Below are positions 7,081-16,154 of a stretch of DNA of 42,873 nucleotides, in pieces. This DNA is from Methanospirillum lacunae (GTDB taxonomy: Archaea > Halobacteriota > Methanomicrobia > Methanomicrobiales > Methanospirillaceae). The stretch is taken from assembly GCF_003173355.1 (NCBI RefSeq), contig NZ_QGMY01000015.1, positions 1 through 42,873 of the forward strand, given 5' to 3'. The position numbers and the translations under genes are program-made. Within the stretch, counting starts at the first letter, position 1; each line of letters begins with the position of its first letter. The notes beneath the pieces were generated by a model that saw nothing but the letters and a program-made list of their open reading frames with translations, was not told the origin of the DNA and made no database searches.

Positions 7081-8769
7081 ATGAAACCATTGGTGGTACC
7101 AGGAATAGTGCTTGTATTATTCCTTATTGGCGGCATCGCTGGAGCCTATCCTATAGATTCCACGGTTGTTACTACCCTGAATCGTACTATCATTCCCGTT
7201 GCCGTGCCTCTGACATCACCTCAGATCCTTCCTGATGATGTCTCCAACTACTCGGTATATGGATATGGGGTATGGAAGTTCGGAGATGGACTTGGTTATG
7301 AAAAAAGGATTGACCTGATGCCAACCGGTTACTCCTATGCATCGGAGAACGGTTCTGCAAAACTGCTCCGGTTTTTTGACATGACAGATGTTCACATCAC
7401 TGACAAAGAGACTCCCACACAGGGTATCTATTTTGGGTACAAAGGGGGTCAGTCATCAGGGTATTCACCGGTAATGCTCTCATCCACTCAGGTTCTTGAT
7501 GCTGCTATCCAGACCGTGAACGCCCTCCATACTGAAGATCCGTTTGACTTTGGTATCGCTCTTGGTGATGTTGCCAACAACGAACAATACAATGAAATCA
7601 GATGGTTCATTGATGTCATGGACGGGAAAAGAATAAACCCTGATTCAGGTGTCAAGGATGACCCGGTTCCCGGACCACTGAATGATTACCAGGATGTGTA
7701 CCAGGCAGCAGGACTGAATAAGTCGATACCCTGGTATGAGGTTCTTGGCAATCACGATCACAACTGGATCGGAACAAATCCCCCTGATGGTTACCTGAAA
7801 TCGAACTATACCGGAGCCTACATCCTGAATATGGGTAATATTTTCACCAATCCTCTTGGTATCAAGAGCCGTGGATTCTATATGGGTGCAATCGATGGAA
7901 GAACGGTGAATGGAGATATCATCGGAGTTGGGAATGTATCTGATTTCAAAACACCTCCAAAAGTTCTGGCTGCCGATTCAAAACGCCGTGTCCTCACAGT
8001 TCCTGAATGGATGGGTGAATTTTTCAATACGACTTCAAACCCGAAAGGTCATGGGTTCAATAAATCTGACGCAGATTCAGGTTTTGCATGTTATTCGTTT
8101 GAACCTAAATCAGACATTCCGATAAAGGTCATTGTGCTTGACGATACCCAGAATGCGAACGATACTGATGTTGGCGGGTACGGGCATGGTTCACTTGATA
8201 ATGAACGGTTCACCTGGCTTGTAAACGAACTGGATCAGGGTCAGGCTGAAGGCAAACTGATGATCATTGCTGCTCACATCCCGATAGCAACAGAGGCAAG
8301 TGGTTCTTCTCTTGATGAATATACCGGATGGAGCTCGGTTGCTGAGATATCAGAGCAGCAGCTGCTTGATACTCTGCATACCTATCCAAACCTGATCCTG
8401 TGGATAGCAGGACATCGACATGTCAATGCCATTACTCCGCAGATATCACCGGATCCTGATCACCCGGAACTCGGATTCTGGGAGGTTGAGACCTCATCAT
8501 TGCGTGATTTCCCACAGCAGTTCAGGACTTTTGATATTGTCAAAAACAGCGATAATACGATCTCTATCTTTGCAACAGATGTTGATCCGGCAGTAAAAGA
8601 TGGAACGATTGCTGCAAAGTCACGTTTCTACGCCGTGGCAGCAGATGAAATATTTAACAGTTCTATTCCGTATAAGCCAAGCGGGTCATATAATGCAGAG
8701 CTCGTTAAACAAGTAACTCCTGATATGCAGGAGAAGATTCAGAATCTGGGAACCCCCCAACTCTCCTGA
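7081..8769 (+). CDS. secreted calcineurin-like metallophosphoesterase
   Basis: The 562-aa protein has an N-terminal signal peptide (about residues 1-22) and the full two-metal phosphoesterase motif set. These are D103-x-H105 in MTDVHITD, G162-D163 in ALGDVANN, GNHD at 223-226, a later His in IIAAHIPIA and GHRH in WIAGHRHVNA. Length and layout fit the large family of secreted metallophosphoesterases often described as TIGR03768-like, which are longer than the roughly 300-aa core enzymes. The likely activity is hydrolysis of phosphomono- or diesters outside the membrane; the substrate is unknown. It lies between two inverted esterase paralogs and is convergent with the second. Confidence 0.88.
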   Translation: MKPLVVPGIVLVLFLIGGIAGAYPIDSTVVTTLNRTIIPVAVPLTSPQILPDDVSNYSVYGYGVWKFGDGLGYEKRIDLMPTGYSYASENGSAKLLRFFDMTDVHITDKETPTQGIYFGYKGGQSSGYSPVMLSSTQVLDAAIQTVNALHTEDPFDFGIALGDVANNEQYNEIRWFIDVMDGKRINPDSGVKDDPVPGPLNDYQDVYQAAGLNKSIPWYEVLGNHDHNWIGTNPPDGYLKSNYTGAYILNMGNIFTNPLGIKSRGFYMGAIDGRTVNGDIIGVGNVSDFKTPPKVLAADSKRRVLTVPEWMGEFFNTTSNPKGHGFNKSDADSGFACYSFEPKSDIPIKVIVLDDTQNANDTDVGGYGHGSLDNERFTWLVNELDQGQAEGKLMIIAAHIPIATEASGSSLDEYTGWSSVAEISEQQLLDTLHTYPNLILWIAGHRHVNAITPQISPDPDHPELGFWEVETSSLRDFPQQFRTFDIVKNSDNTISIFATDVDPAVKDGTIAAKSRFYAVAADEIFNSSIPYKPSGSYNAELVKQVTPDMQEKIQNLGTPQLS

Positions 8770-8897
8770 TTTTTCCGAAAATGTATCATACCTCTTTTTC
8801 ACGGATGAAATGGTCTATGGGTGAAGTTCTGGTATAACTGATTGTCAGGCAACAGGCTCCCTGTTTCGGCCAGTTCAAAAGGAAAGCAGTACGTACA

Positions 8898-8937
8898 TTC
8901 ATTCACTCTCCAGAATGAACCGATGAGAGAGAATGAA
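8898..8937. terminator. hairpin between convergent genes
   Basis: TTCATTCACTCTC at 8898-8910 pairs with GAGAGAGAATGAA at 8925-8937 (12 of 13 positions) across a 14-base loop. It sits between the stop codons of the phosphoesterase and the minus-strand esterase, where a bidirectional termination or RNA-stabilising structure would be expected. There is no clear T tract beside it. Confidence 0.4.
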
Positions 8938-8968
8938 CTGAATATGAAAAAGAAGAGAGTGTTACAAG

Positions 8969-10474
8969 TCACTTTACAATTGGAGCAGCCCCGATATCAA
9001 GATAGGCTCCATCTTCGGTGTACTTCGGCCAGGAGACATTCATTCCACCATTCGGATCCCCGGTCTTTGCAAACCGGGTCCAGAGATCGATCATGTTCTC
9101 TCTGACTGAATCAGTTACCGGGTTTTCAGGTAATGGGACACCAAAGAGGAGCATGGTCTCGCTGCCATGGAATGCTCCGTAGGGTTGCCCGGGAAGGACA
9201 TACGAGTACTGGTACCGGTATGTATCTGGGCTTATATTTGCCATGGATCCTGCTACAAATTTAACCGGGTCAGTAAAGTCATAATCTGTCATGATCTGTT
9301 CCAGTCTGAGCTGTACTTCTGCGGTTGAATTTGCAGGATATTTCTCTAAAACCACACCGGATTCATTCCCAAACCTGCTCTGAATAAAGGTGCTGTACTC
9401 CTGGACACTCATGTTGGCGCCAGCTGCAAGGGTTGTTCCATCATTAGCATTGTTTCCGATGATGAGTGGAACCGGATTCTCGCGATTTTCACGAAATACT
9501 GTTTCCGGTGATTCCGGTATAACCGAGCCGTCGATTGTCGGCTCAAAATGCGGAGTATTCACCATCTTAAACGAAGAATTCGGCCAGGGTGTTGCATTGG
9601 TGATATCCTGGTAACTCAGGGTACGCATCTGCTTTATCGCATCAGGGCCTGAGAAACCAAGGCTCTTTGCATATGCCTCTCCAAGCTGTTCAGCATCAGC
9701 CTTGGTGTACAGGGCATCAATCTCTGCTCCCTTTGTCCAGAAGGTGCCACTCTCTACGATTGCCTGTTGATAAAGCTCTTTCGTCTCTGGATTTGCCAGA
9801 TGAATGAGAATACTTTCTCCTCCGGCAGACTGCCCAAATATTGTCACCCTGGATGGATCACCGCCAAAAGATTCGATGTTTCTCTGCACCCACTCCAGAG
9901 CAGCAATCTGATCAAGGAGCCCGTAGTTACCAGAACTATTCTGTGAAGACTCTGCATCCAGTTCAGGGTGAGCAAGGAATCCGAGAGCTCCTACCCGGTA
10001 ATTGGGAGTGACCACAATGACACCCTTTTGTGCAAGAGCCGTCCCGTTATAGAGAGACATAGAACCTGCAATCTTTCCAAATGCTCCACCATAGAAAAAG
10101 ACCATGACCGGGAGCTTTTCGTTGTCACTCTTTGCCGGGGTCCAGACATTGAGATACAGACAGTCCTCGCTCATGGAAAGATTCGGATCTGCAGCAATCG
10201 GCTGGGGACATGCCGGTGAAAAAGCCGTTGTTTCCTTGACCCCTTCCCATGGACTCACCGGCTCTGGTGCTCTCCATCGAAGTTCTCCGGTAGGGGGAGC
10301 AGCGAATGGAATTCCAAGATATACCCTGAGTCCATCCTGTACTAATCCTGAGATAAGACCAGCATCGGTTTTGACCACCGCTGATGGCGTCTCATTCATG
10401 GATGCTCCTGCAGAAATCCCGATAAATAACAGGCAGATTACCAGGAAAAAACCAACGTTCTTGTGTATGTTCAT
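8969..10474 (-). CDS. secreted type-B carboxylesterase (paralog 2)
   Basis: This is a clear paralog of the esterase at 5355, matching along almost its whole length (for example TDAGLISG, GIPFAAPPTGELRW and FMYRYSYVLPGQP-like segments). It keeps the GQSAGGES elbow, NNANDGT with Asp and AFHGSE with the catalytic His. Its oxyanion segment reads FFYGGAF, so it differs from HGGG at two positions. The start is placed at the ATG at 10474, which has GGAGG about 6 bases upstream; the frame is open from a GTG at 10486. The N-terminal MNIHKNVGFFLVICLLF segment is a signal peptide. It ends shortly after APIVK and lacks the 14-residue tail of paralog 1. Confidence 0.9.
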   Translation of the reverse strand: MNIHKNVGFFLVICLLFIGISAGASMNETPSAVVKTDAGLISGLVQDGLRVYLGIPFAAPPTGELRWRAPEPVSPWEGVKETTAFSPACPQPIAADPNLSMSEDCLYLNVWTPAKSDNEKLPVMVFFYGGAFGKIAGSMSLYNGTALAQKGVIVVTPNYRVGALGFLAHPELDAESSQNSSGNYGLLDQIAALEWVQRNIESFGGDPSRVTIFGQSAGGESILIHLANPETKELYQQAIVESGTFWTKGAEIDALYTKADAEQLGEAYAKSLGFSGPDAIKQMRTLSYQDITNATPWPNSSFKMVNTPHFEPTIDGSVIPESPETVFRENRENPVPLIIGNNANDGTTLAAGANMSVQEYSTFIQSRFGNESGVVLEKYPANSTAEVQLRLEQIMTDYDFTDPVKFVAGSMANISPDTYRYQYSYVLPGQPYGAFHGSETMLLFGVPLPENPVTDSVRENMIDLWTRFAKTGDPNGGMNVSWPKYTEDGAYLDIGAAPIVK

Positions 10475-10750
10475 ATGATCCTCCACTTTTTCCCGTCTGT
10501 AATTGGTCTTCCTTCATCTGAAAAGGATAGATTACTGAAAAACATCGGGATTTCTTTACAATAATGCCAGAAACCAGAGCACTTTTGATATCTATTCGGC
10601 TATGAACGATTAAGACTTTGTATCACAATGATACAGAAATCTAAAGGTTATGAAAATGAAGTTCAAGACCGTAATGTGCTCAGTCAAACAACAGAACGTG
10701 GAATGTCAGGGATACCTAAGCAACTTAACCGAAGTTTTCAGAAACTTTTT

Positions 10751-10758
10751 TTTATACT
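10751..10758 (+). promoter_or_regulatory. TATA-like box of the META lipoprotein gene
   Basis: TTTATACT follows a T-rich run and is centred about 24 bases before the ATG at 10778. No ribosome binding site is visible, so a nearly leaderless transcript is likely. Confidence 0.5.
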
Positions 10759-10777
10759 CCATGGCTAAGTACCAACC

Positions 10778-11350
10778 ATGAGAAAAATTCTCATTGTCGT
10801 GGGTATCGTAATGGTACTTCTTCTTCTGGTGACCGGGTGTACAAGTCAGACTGAATCAAAACCAGTTTCCACCCCGGCCACAACAGCCCCTACAGCAACA
10901 ATCACTCCAAGTCAGACTGAAATCGTTTCTGCTCCGGTTAAGGCTGCAGCTTCAGACTCTTCCCTCCTGGGAACATGGTATCTGAAACTCATGTCTGATC
11001 AGAATGGTACCGCTCTGGTTCAGACGATAAATCCGGAGACAACAGTCATCTTTGAGGATAATGTAAACCTGACCGGGTATTCTGGCTGTAACAATTACAT
11101 GGGCAGTTATACTCTGACTGGGAAACCAGACGCAGATGGAAAAGGAATAACCATTGGCCCTCTTGCGTCAACGAAAAAATACTGTCAGGATGGAGCCTCT
11201 ACAGAAACAACCTATCTGCAGATCCTTGAAGGTGCAACATCATACCTGGTAAATGAAAACAAGGAGTTGTCGATTACTGACAATGCTCAAAATACACTCG
11301 TATACCAGAGGACCCCGTATAGCACTACATCAGTGCCAATGGGCTCCTAA
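10778..11350 (+). CDS. META-domain (HslJ-like) lipoprotein
   Basis: The 190-aa product starts with a lipoprotein-type signal ending LLVTGC, with Cys21 as the probable lipid-modified residue. A Thr/Pro/Ser-rich linker runs to about residue 60. The META domain follows with LLGTWYL, LTGYSGCNNYMGSY, GPLASTKKYC and a final LVYQR strand. The two domain cysteines (SGCNN and KKYC) are typical of this fold. META/HslJ proteins are linked to heat-shock or cell-envelope resistance in bacteria; in archaea the role is unknown. It stands alone with its own promoter and a terminator hairpin. Confidence 0.85.
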   Translation: MRKILIVVGIVMVLLLLVTGCTSQTESKPVSTPATTAPTATITPSQTEIVSAPVKAAASDSSLLGTWYLKLMSDQNGTALVQTINPETTVIFEDNVNLTGYSGCNNYMGSYTLTGKPDADGKGITIGPLASTKKYCQDGASTETTYLQILEGATSYLVNENKELSITDNAQNTLVYQRTPYSTTSVPMGS

Positions 11351-11376
11351 TATTTTTGAATAGATTATTGATTTAC

Positions 11377-11412
11377 CGTCCTATTCAAAAAAGGACGTTC
11401 GGTTTCTTTTTT
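11377..11412 (+). terminator. hairpin plus T-rich tail after the META lipoprotein gene
   Basis: CGTCCT at 11377-11382 pairs with AGGACG at 11392-11397, and an outer ACC/GGT can extend the stem. A T-rich run TTTCTTTTTT follows at 11403-11412. This resembles an intrinsic terminator 27 bases after the stop codon. Confidence 0.6.
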
Positions 11413-11515
11413 CCTATCGATTGAATATCAACACAAACTATTCCTTCAGATTGCTTGTAGCATTTATACGATGAGAAAAATCCTTTTATTAACATTCACA
11501 GTTTCAGCGTAAGCA

Positions 11516-12559
11516 TTACATGTTATGCTCATCTTTTTGACATAGTTTTCCGTACCCATAATGTTTTATAAAAAAAGACCGGACTTTCTCAGACTCCACC
11601 CATCCATGATCGAGCCGGGATACAAGGTTGTTGATATGATCTATTTGCTCTAATACAATTCTGCTCTCCTCGTCATCATGAAGGGATATAATTGACATAA
11701 TGACTGCAAGAGGGTTCCTGATTTCATCATTTAGTATCTGGAATTGCTCCATATTTTTCTCAATCTGAATTATCCCCTGCTTTTCCATCTCTTTATCAAA
11801 TAAGACCTGTATGGTAATATCCCGTGACAAGGCGATAATCTGAGTTATATTATTTGTGCGGGATAAAATTGGAACAAAGATAGTATCCAACCAGAACTCA
11901 TCTGAATCAAGTTTACCCTGCAGAGTAATGCGCTGGTACCTTCCTTCACTGAGAATTGAATCAAGAGATCGTTGTACCTGATCTACCAGTTCCTGTGGAA
12001 ATATATCAGATAACTCAATTTTGGATTTTCCAATTCTCTCTTTCTTGAAGAATTGGATTGCATAGGAGTTTAAATATGCAATTGAATAATCACGGTCAAA
12101 TATTATTATAGAATCCTGGGCGAGTTCAGCAATAGCCCGATATCGTCTCTCACTTTCCATCAGTTTCTGATCCAACTCATGTTTGTAGAGAGCCATCATG
12201 ATACTGGTTTTCAGGTTCTTTTCTTCAAACGGTTTGATGATATACCCGAAGGGTTCACTCTCTATCGCCTGAAATATGGTACTGTCATCTGCCTGTCCGG
12301 TGAGATAAATCACAGGAATATTAAATTGCTCTCTGATATGGGTTGCAGCAGTAATGCCGTTCATCTCTCCGTTGAGAACAATATCCATCAGAACGATATC
12401 AGGCTTTAATTGTTCTGTTGCCTTTATTGCTCCCTCACCAGTATCTTCAACTCCAACAATCTCAAATCCCATCCCCCCAAGAAGAAGATTTAAAGCTGAA
12501 GCGGTGATAAACTCATCTTCAATAATGAGGATTTTTTTATTCTGTGGTATTAAATTCAC
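11516..12559 (-). CDS. response regulator: REC-PAS with a kinase-dead HisKA-like C-terminal module
   Basis: The 347-aa soluble protein has a receiver domain (residues 8-125, acidic pocket E14/D15, phospho-acceptor D59 in VLMDIV, T88, K109) and a PAS domain (about 135-255). Residues 266-338 look like a HisKA dimerisation hairpin but carry LNDEIRNPLAVI where kinases have SHELRTPL, so D278 replaces the phospho-acceptor His. No HATPase domain follows. The same module ends the PAS protein at 25908-27701. The start overlaps the upstream kinase gene by 4 bases (ATGA), so it is the last gene of a three-gene operon. A role as output or relay end-point for the two kinases is inferred. Confidence 0.85.
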   Translation of the reverse strand: MNLIPQNKKILIIEDEFITASALNLLLGGMGFEIVGVEDTGEGAIKATEQLKPDIVLMDIVLNGEMNGITAATHIREQFNIPVIYLTGQADDSTIFQAIESEPFGYIIKPFEEKNLKTSIMMALYKHELDQKLMESERRYRAIAELAQDSIIIFDRDYSIAYLNSYAIQFFKKERIGKSKIELSDIFPQELVDQVQRSLDSILSEGRYQRITLQGKLDSDEFWLDTIFVPILSRTNNITQIIALSRDITIQVLFDKEMEKQGIIQIEKNMEQFQILNDEIRNPLAVIMSIISLHDDEESRIVLEQIDHINNLVSRLDHGWVESEKVRSFFIKHYGYGKLCQKDEHNM

Positions 12560-14058
12560 AATGAATCCCTTTTAAGATCAATTGATGGAAATGAGATAAT
12601 AAAGTGTGTACCATTATCTTTTATTCTAGTAACTGTTCCTTTCAATTGTTTGGTCAGGCCATATATAAGTGATATCCCAAGAGTCGCCGGGTGGACAACG
12701 TCTACATGTTCAGGAATTCCAACTCCATCATCCCGGTAATCAAGAGTATATAATTTATCAGCAGTATTAAGGCTAAACCCGATTTTTATCTCACCTTTTT
12801 GATTATTTGGAAATGCGTATTTTAATGAGTTAGAGATCAACTCATTTACAATCAAACTGCAGGGCACGGCTTTTTCTATTGATATCATTACCTGATGTGC
12901 ATCAATAATCATTATTACTTGTCGAACATCTACTTTATACGATTCAAAAAGAGAACCAAACATCTTTCGTAAATAATCTCCATATTCGATCAAACGTAGA
13001 TTATTAGAACGGTACAACTGTTCATGTACCAGGGAAATTGATCGAATTCTATTCTGACTTTCATTAAATAAATGACGAGTGTACTCATCTTTCACGGTTT
13101 GTGACTGAAGATAAAGGAGACTTGAGATCACCTGCATATTATTTTTCACCCGGTGATGTATCTCCTTGAGAAGCATCTCTTTTTCTTGTAATGACTCAAC
13201 GATATGGGCCTCCATCATGGTACGTTTCGTCACATCACGAAAATTCCATACTCGCCCACTCACAATACCTCCAATCTTATGGGGTTTAGAATACCATTCA
13301 AAAATCCTGCCATCACTTAACTCAATACGATCAAAGCCATCTGTATCAGATTCACAATTCTCACTTTTGATATGAGAATTAATCTGGTCTATATCCTTTA
13401 CCAATCTGAAAACAGAATCTATTGCAAGAAAGGATTGATTTGGGAGAAGTATGGATTCAGGTATTTTCCACATTGATACAAACTGATGATTATATTTAAT
13501 TATTTTACCTGTTTTATCCAAAGCGAGTATCCCATCATCGCTTGATTCGATAGTAGCATCGAGAAGGGAAACCGTCTGTAGTATTTTATCTTCAGCGATG
13601 CTACGTTGATCGATCTCTCTTTTAAGCTCACTATTGATATCTGATATTTTTCGGGCTTGATCTTCTGTTCTTACTCGTAATTGGTATAACTCAAGATGAG
13701 TTCTAACCCTGGCTAATAAATCTTCTTTCTGAAATGGTTTGATTATAAAATCGACAGCTCCGTCTTTTAATCCTTTTACCCGAAGATCCACATCGATAAC
13801 TGCACTGAGAAATATTACTGGAATACTCTTTGATTCTTCTGATGACAATAATTGTTTTAAAACTTCAAATCCATCCATATCAGGCATTCTGATATCCAGG
13901 AGAATCAGTTCAGGCGGCGATCTCTTCACAGATCTGAGGGCAAGTTCTCCACTATCTGCTGATCGAACGGTATATCCTTCAATGGTAAGGAGTTCGGTCA
14001 GGAGTTTTAAGGAAGCGTGGGTATCATCAACCACCAATATTGTTCCTTTTCTACTCAT
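12556..14058 (-). CDS. histidine kinase: REC-PAS-HisKA_2-HATPase
   Basis: The 500-aa soluble kinase begins with a receiver domain (D10/D11 pocket, D55 phospho-acceptor, K108 in IIKPF). A coiled linker (about 125-165) and a PAS domain (about 165-280) ending WNFRDVTKR follow. The HisKA_2-type phosphorylation site is EIHHRVKNN, with His301/302. The HATPase has an N-box region VNELISNSLKYAF, a G1 box DDGVGIP and a G2-like LGISLIYGL. The receiver at the N-terminus suggests it is itself phosphorylated, probably by the hybrid kinase encoded just upstream. It overlaps both neighbours by 4 bases. Confidence 0.92.
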   Translation of the reverse strand: MSRKGTILVVDDTHASLKLLTELLTIEGYTVRSADSGELALRSVKRSPPELILLDIRMPDMDGFEVLKQLLSSEESKSIPVIFLSAVIDVDLRVKGLKDGAVDFIIKPFQKEDLLARVRTHLELYQLRVRTEDQARKISDINSELKREIDQRSIAEDKILQTVSLLDATIESSDDGILALDKTGKIIKYNHQFVSMWKIPESILLPNQSFLAIDSVFRLVKDIDQINSHIKSENCESDTDGFDRIELSDGRIFEWYSKPHKIGGIVSGRVWNFRDVTKRTMMEAHIVESLQEKEMLLKEIHHRVKNNMQVISSLLYLQSQTVKDEYTRHLFNESQNRIRSISLVHEQLYRSNNLRLIEYGDYLRKMFGSLFESYKVDVRQVIMIIDAHQVMISIEKAVPCSLIVNELISNSLKYAFPNNQKGEIKIGFSLNTADKLYTLDYRDDGVGIPEHVDVVHPATLGISLIYGLTKQLKGTVTRIKDNGTHFIISFPSIDLKRDSL

Positions 14059-15845
14059 GATTTTTCATCTTGTGCATGCTGATCACTACTATTCAGAGCC
14101 CTGAAAATAACGGTATAACTGAATCTGTCCGCATGATTCTTTAGAACAGAACCCAAATCAGGATTTATTTCAGATATTCTGGTTATTACATCTTTGATCT
14201 GGTATGCGTCCAAATTTTCTATAGCAACGAGTAATTCTGCCTTGATATTATCTGGGAGAGTCTGGATATCTGAAGGATTGAGATGATGATAGGTTTCTTT
14301 CTTATCTGGTGTAGAAGACTCTTCGACTATAAATTGGACTCCAAGGAGGCTGGTTATACATGTAAAAACCTCTTCCGGACGATAGGGTTTTCGAATAAAA
14401 TCATCCATACCAGCAGCCATTACATTGTCCCGTTCCTCTTTGAAGACTGATGCAGTGATGGCTACTATTTTTACGTCCTTGCCTCCTTCCATCGCACGAA
14501 TATTTTGGGCTGCTTCAATGCCATCCATTACAGGCATTCGTAGATCCATAAAGATCAGGTGAGGGTGCCATTTAGAAAATAATTCAATGGCTTCTTTTCC
14601 GTTTCCGGCTACCTGTATTGATAGTCCTACATCTTCCAGAATTCGCCGCAGTAACAACCAGTTCTCGATCTGATCCTCAACGATAAGTATCCTGCATTCA
14701 TCCTGACCAGGCTCCATTCCGATAACACGGCCGTGATTAATATTTGTTGAATCAATATCTGATTCGTTTGCAATTTCTACCGGTATCTCAACAGAGAAGA
14801 TGGATCCCTCGCCTGGACTACTTTCAACCTGTATTGTCCCATTCATCAGTTCTACATATTGTTTGGTAATTGTAAGGCCAAGACCGGTCCCTTTTTGATA
14901 TGTGAGATTGTTTACCTGAATAAAGGGTTCGAAGATACGTTTTTGATCATCGTGGCTGATACCAATTCCTGTGTCCTGAATTTTAAAAATGATAACACGA
15001 TTTTTAGAATCATCTGATGGTTTTGCATTCAAGAATAACGTTACTTTACCTTTCAGTGTAAATTTTATTGCATTTCCAATGAGGTTGATTAAAATCTGCC
15101 GTATTTTTGTATAATCTCCCCTGATAAACCGGGGAAAATCTGATGTCTGGTCAAGAGAAAGGATAATTTTTTTTTCATCTGCCCTGACATGCATCAGATC
15201 CAGTACATCGTTAACCATCCCTCCCAGATCAAAAGGGCTGATATCTGTGACGATTCCACCAGCTTCTATCTTTGACATATCAAGGATATCATTAATGAGA
15301 TTGAGAAGATGTTCCCCACTTCGACTAATAATATCAAGAGTAATCCGTTGATCTGGTGAGGTGTTGATGTCATTTCGCATGAGGTTTGAAAACCCCAATA
15401 CCGCATTCAGCGGAGTTCGTAGTTCATGGCTCATATTTGCGAGAAAAACACTTTTTGCATTATTAGCACTTTCTGCTTCTTTTTGGGCCTCTTTAGCGCG
15501 AATGTTCGCCCTTCTCATTGCTTCAGCGACCCCGGATATCATAACACCGGTCACAAGAAATACTACCAGCCCAAGAAGATCGGCAGAATCATAAATAAAA
15601 GGTTGAGTAACGATGAATGGCCAGAAAAAAAATGCTAATATACAGGCCATCACTGATGCCATCAATCCAGCAGAGAATCCCCCATAGATTGCAGAGATCA
15701 TAACGGCTGGATAAAAGGTTAACCACACAAGTCTGGATTCGAGAATTTGAAGAGGCCATATCCGAAGAGATGCAGCCAGAGTTGTTAAAATAAAAGAAAC
15801 TAGAAATCTATTCCATTTCCATGGAATGAGACGAAATTTCTTCAT
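14055..15845 (-). CDS. membrane hybrid sensor histidine kinase: DUF4118-like TM-HisKA-HATPase-REC
   Basis: The 596-aa protein starts with about four membrane helices (residues 12-110) like the DUF4118/KdpD-type membrane sensor. A coiled segment leads to HisKA with His140 in NMSHELRTPL. The HATPase has N box NLIGNAIKF, G1 DTGIGIS and G2 GTGLGLT. A receiver domain (387-505) has D434 in IFMDLRMP, T454 and K473. A helical tail of about 70 residues resembles the extension often found after such receivers. It is first in a three-gene operon with 4-base overlaps. The signal is unknown, and an extracytoplasmic domain is essentially missing, so sensing within the membrane is likely. Confidence 0.92.
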   Translation of the reverse strand: MKKFRLIPWKWNRFLVSFILTTLAASLRIWPLQILESRLVWLTFYPAVMISAIYGGFSAGLMASVMACILAFFFWPFIVTQPFIYDSADLLGLVVFLVTGVMISGVAEAMRRANIRAKEAQKEAESANNAKSVFLANMSHELRTPLNAVLGFSNLMRNDINTSPDQRITLDIISRSGEHLLNLINDILDMSKIEAGGIVTDISPFDLGGMVNDVLDLMHVRADEKKIILSLDQTSDFPRFIRGDYTKIRQILINLIGNAIKFTLKGKVTLFLNAKPSDDSKNRVIIFKIQDTGIGISHDDQKRIFEPFIQVNNLTYQKGTGLGLTITKQYVELMNGTIQVESSPGEGSIFSVEIPVEIANESDIDSTNINHGRVIGMEPGQDECRILIVEDQIENWLLLRRILEDVGLSIQVAGNGKEAIELFSKWHPHLIFMDLRMPVMDGIEAAQNIRAMEGGKDVKIVAITASVFKEERDNVMAAGMDDFIRKPYRPEEVFTCITSLLGVQFIVEESSTPDKKETYHHLNPSDIQTLPDNIKAELLVAIENLDAYQIKDVITRISEINPDLGSVLKNHADRFSYTVIFRALNSSDQHAQDEKS

Positions 15846-16154
15846 CTCACCGACGCCTCTTCATTTTTTATTCCCTCCACAAAACTATTAGTTAATGCAC
15901 TAAATTATTGGCGTTTCAGGTTACTTCTTCAATAAGTTATTGAACTGGCAGTATCCCATTTCAGTAAAAAGAAACAAAATAATCTCCTGATAATTTAGTG
16001 CCTGATCGCACCATTACGATTCAGATACGCAGTTTGTATATGACATCGATGGTACTTTCAAATATAATAGTGTTTCGTAAGAAGTTTGAAGATGAATGAA
16101 TCTGATGCAAGATAATTCTGAATTATAAAAATGGGTGATTGTCGTTGAACTCCT
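15846..16154. promoter_or_regulatory. intergenic region upstream of the kinase operon, with a 12-bp inverted repeat
   Basis: GCACTAAATTAT at 15897-15908 is matched perfectly in inverse orientation by ATAATTTAGTGC at 15990-16001, 81 bases apart. The left copy is about 52 bases before the start codon of the hybrid kinase on the minus strand, a suitable place for an operator or an activator site. No reading frame or RNA gene is recognisable in the rest of the gap. Confidence 0.45.
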
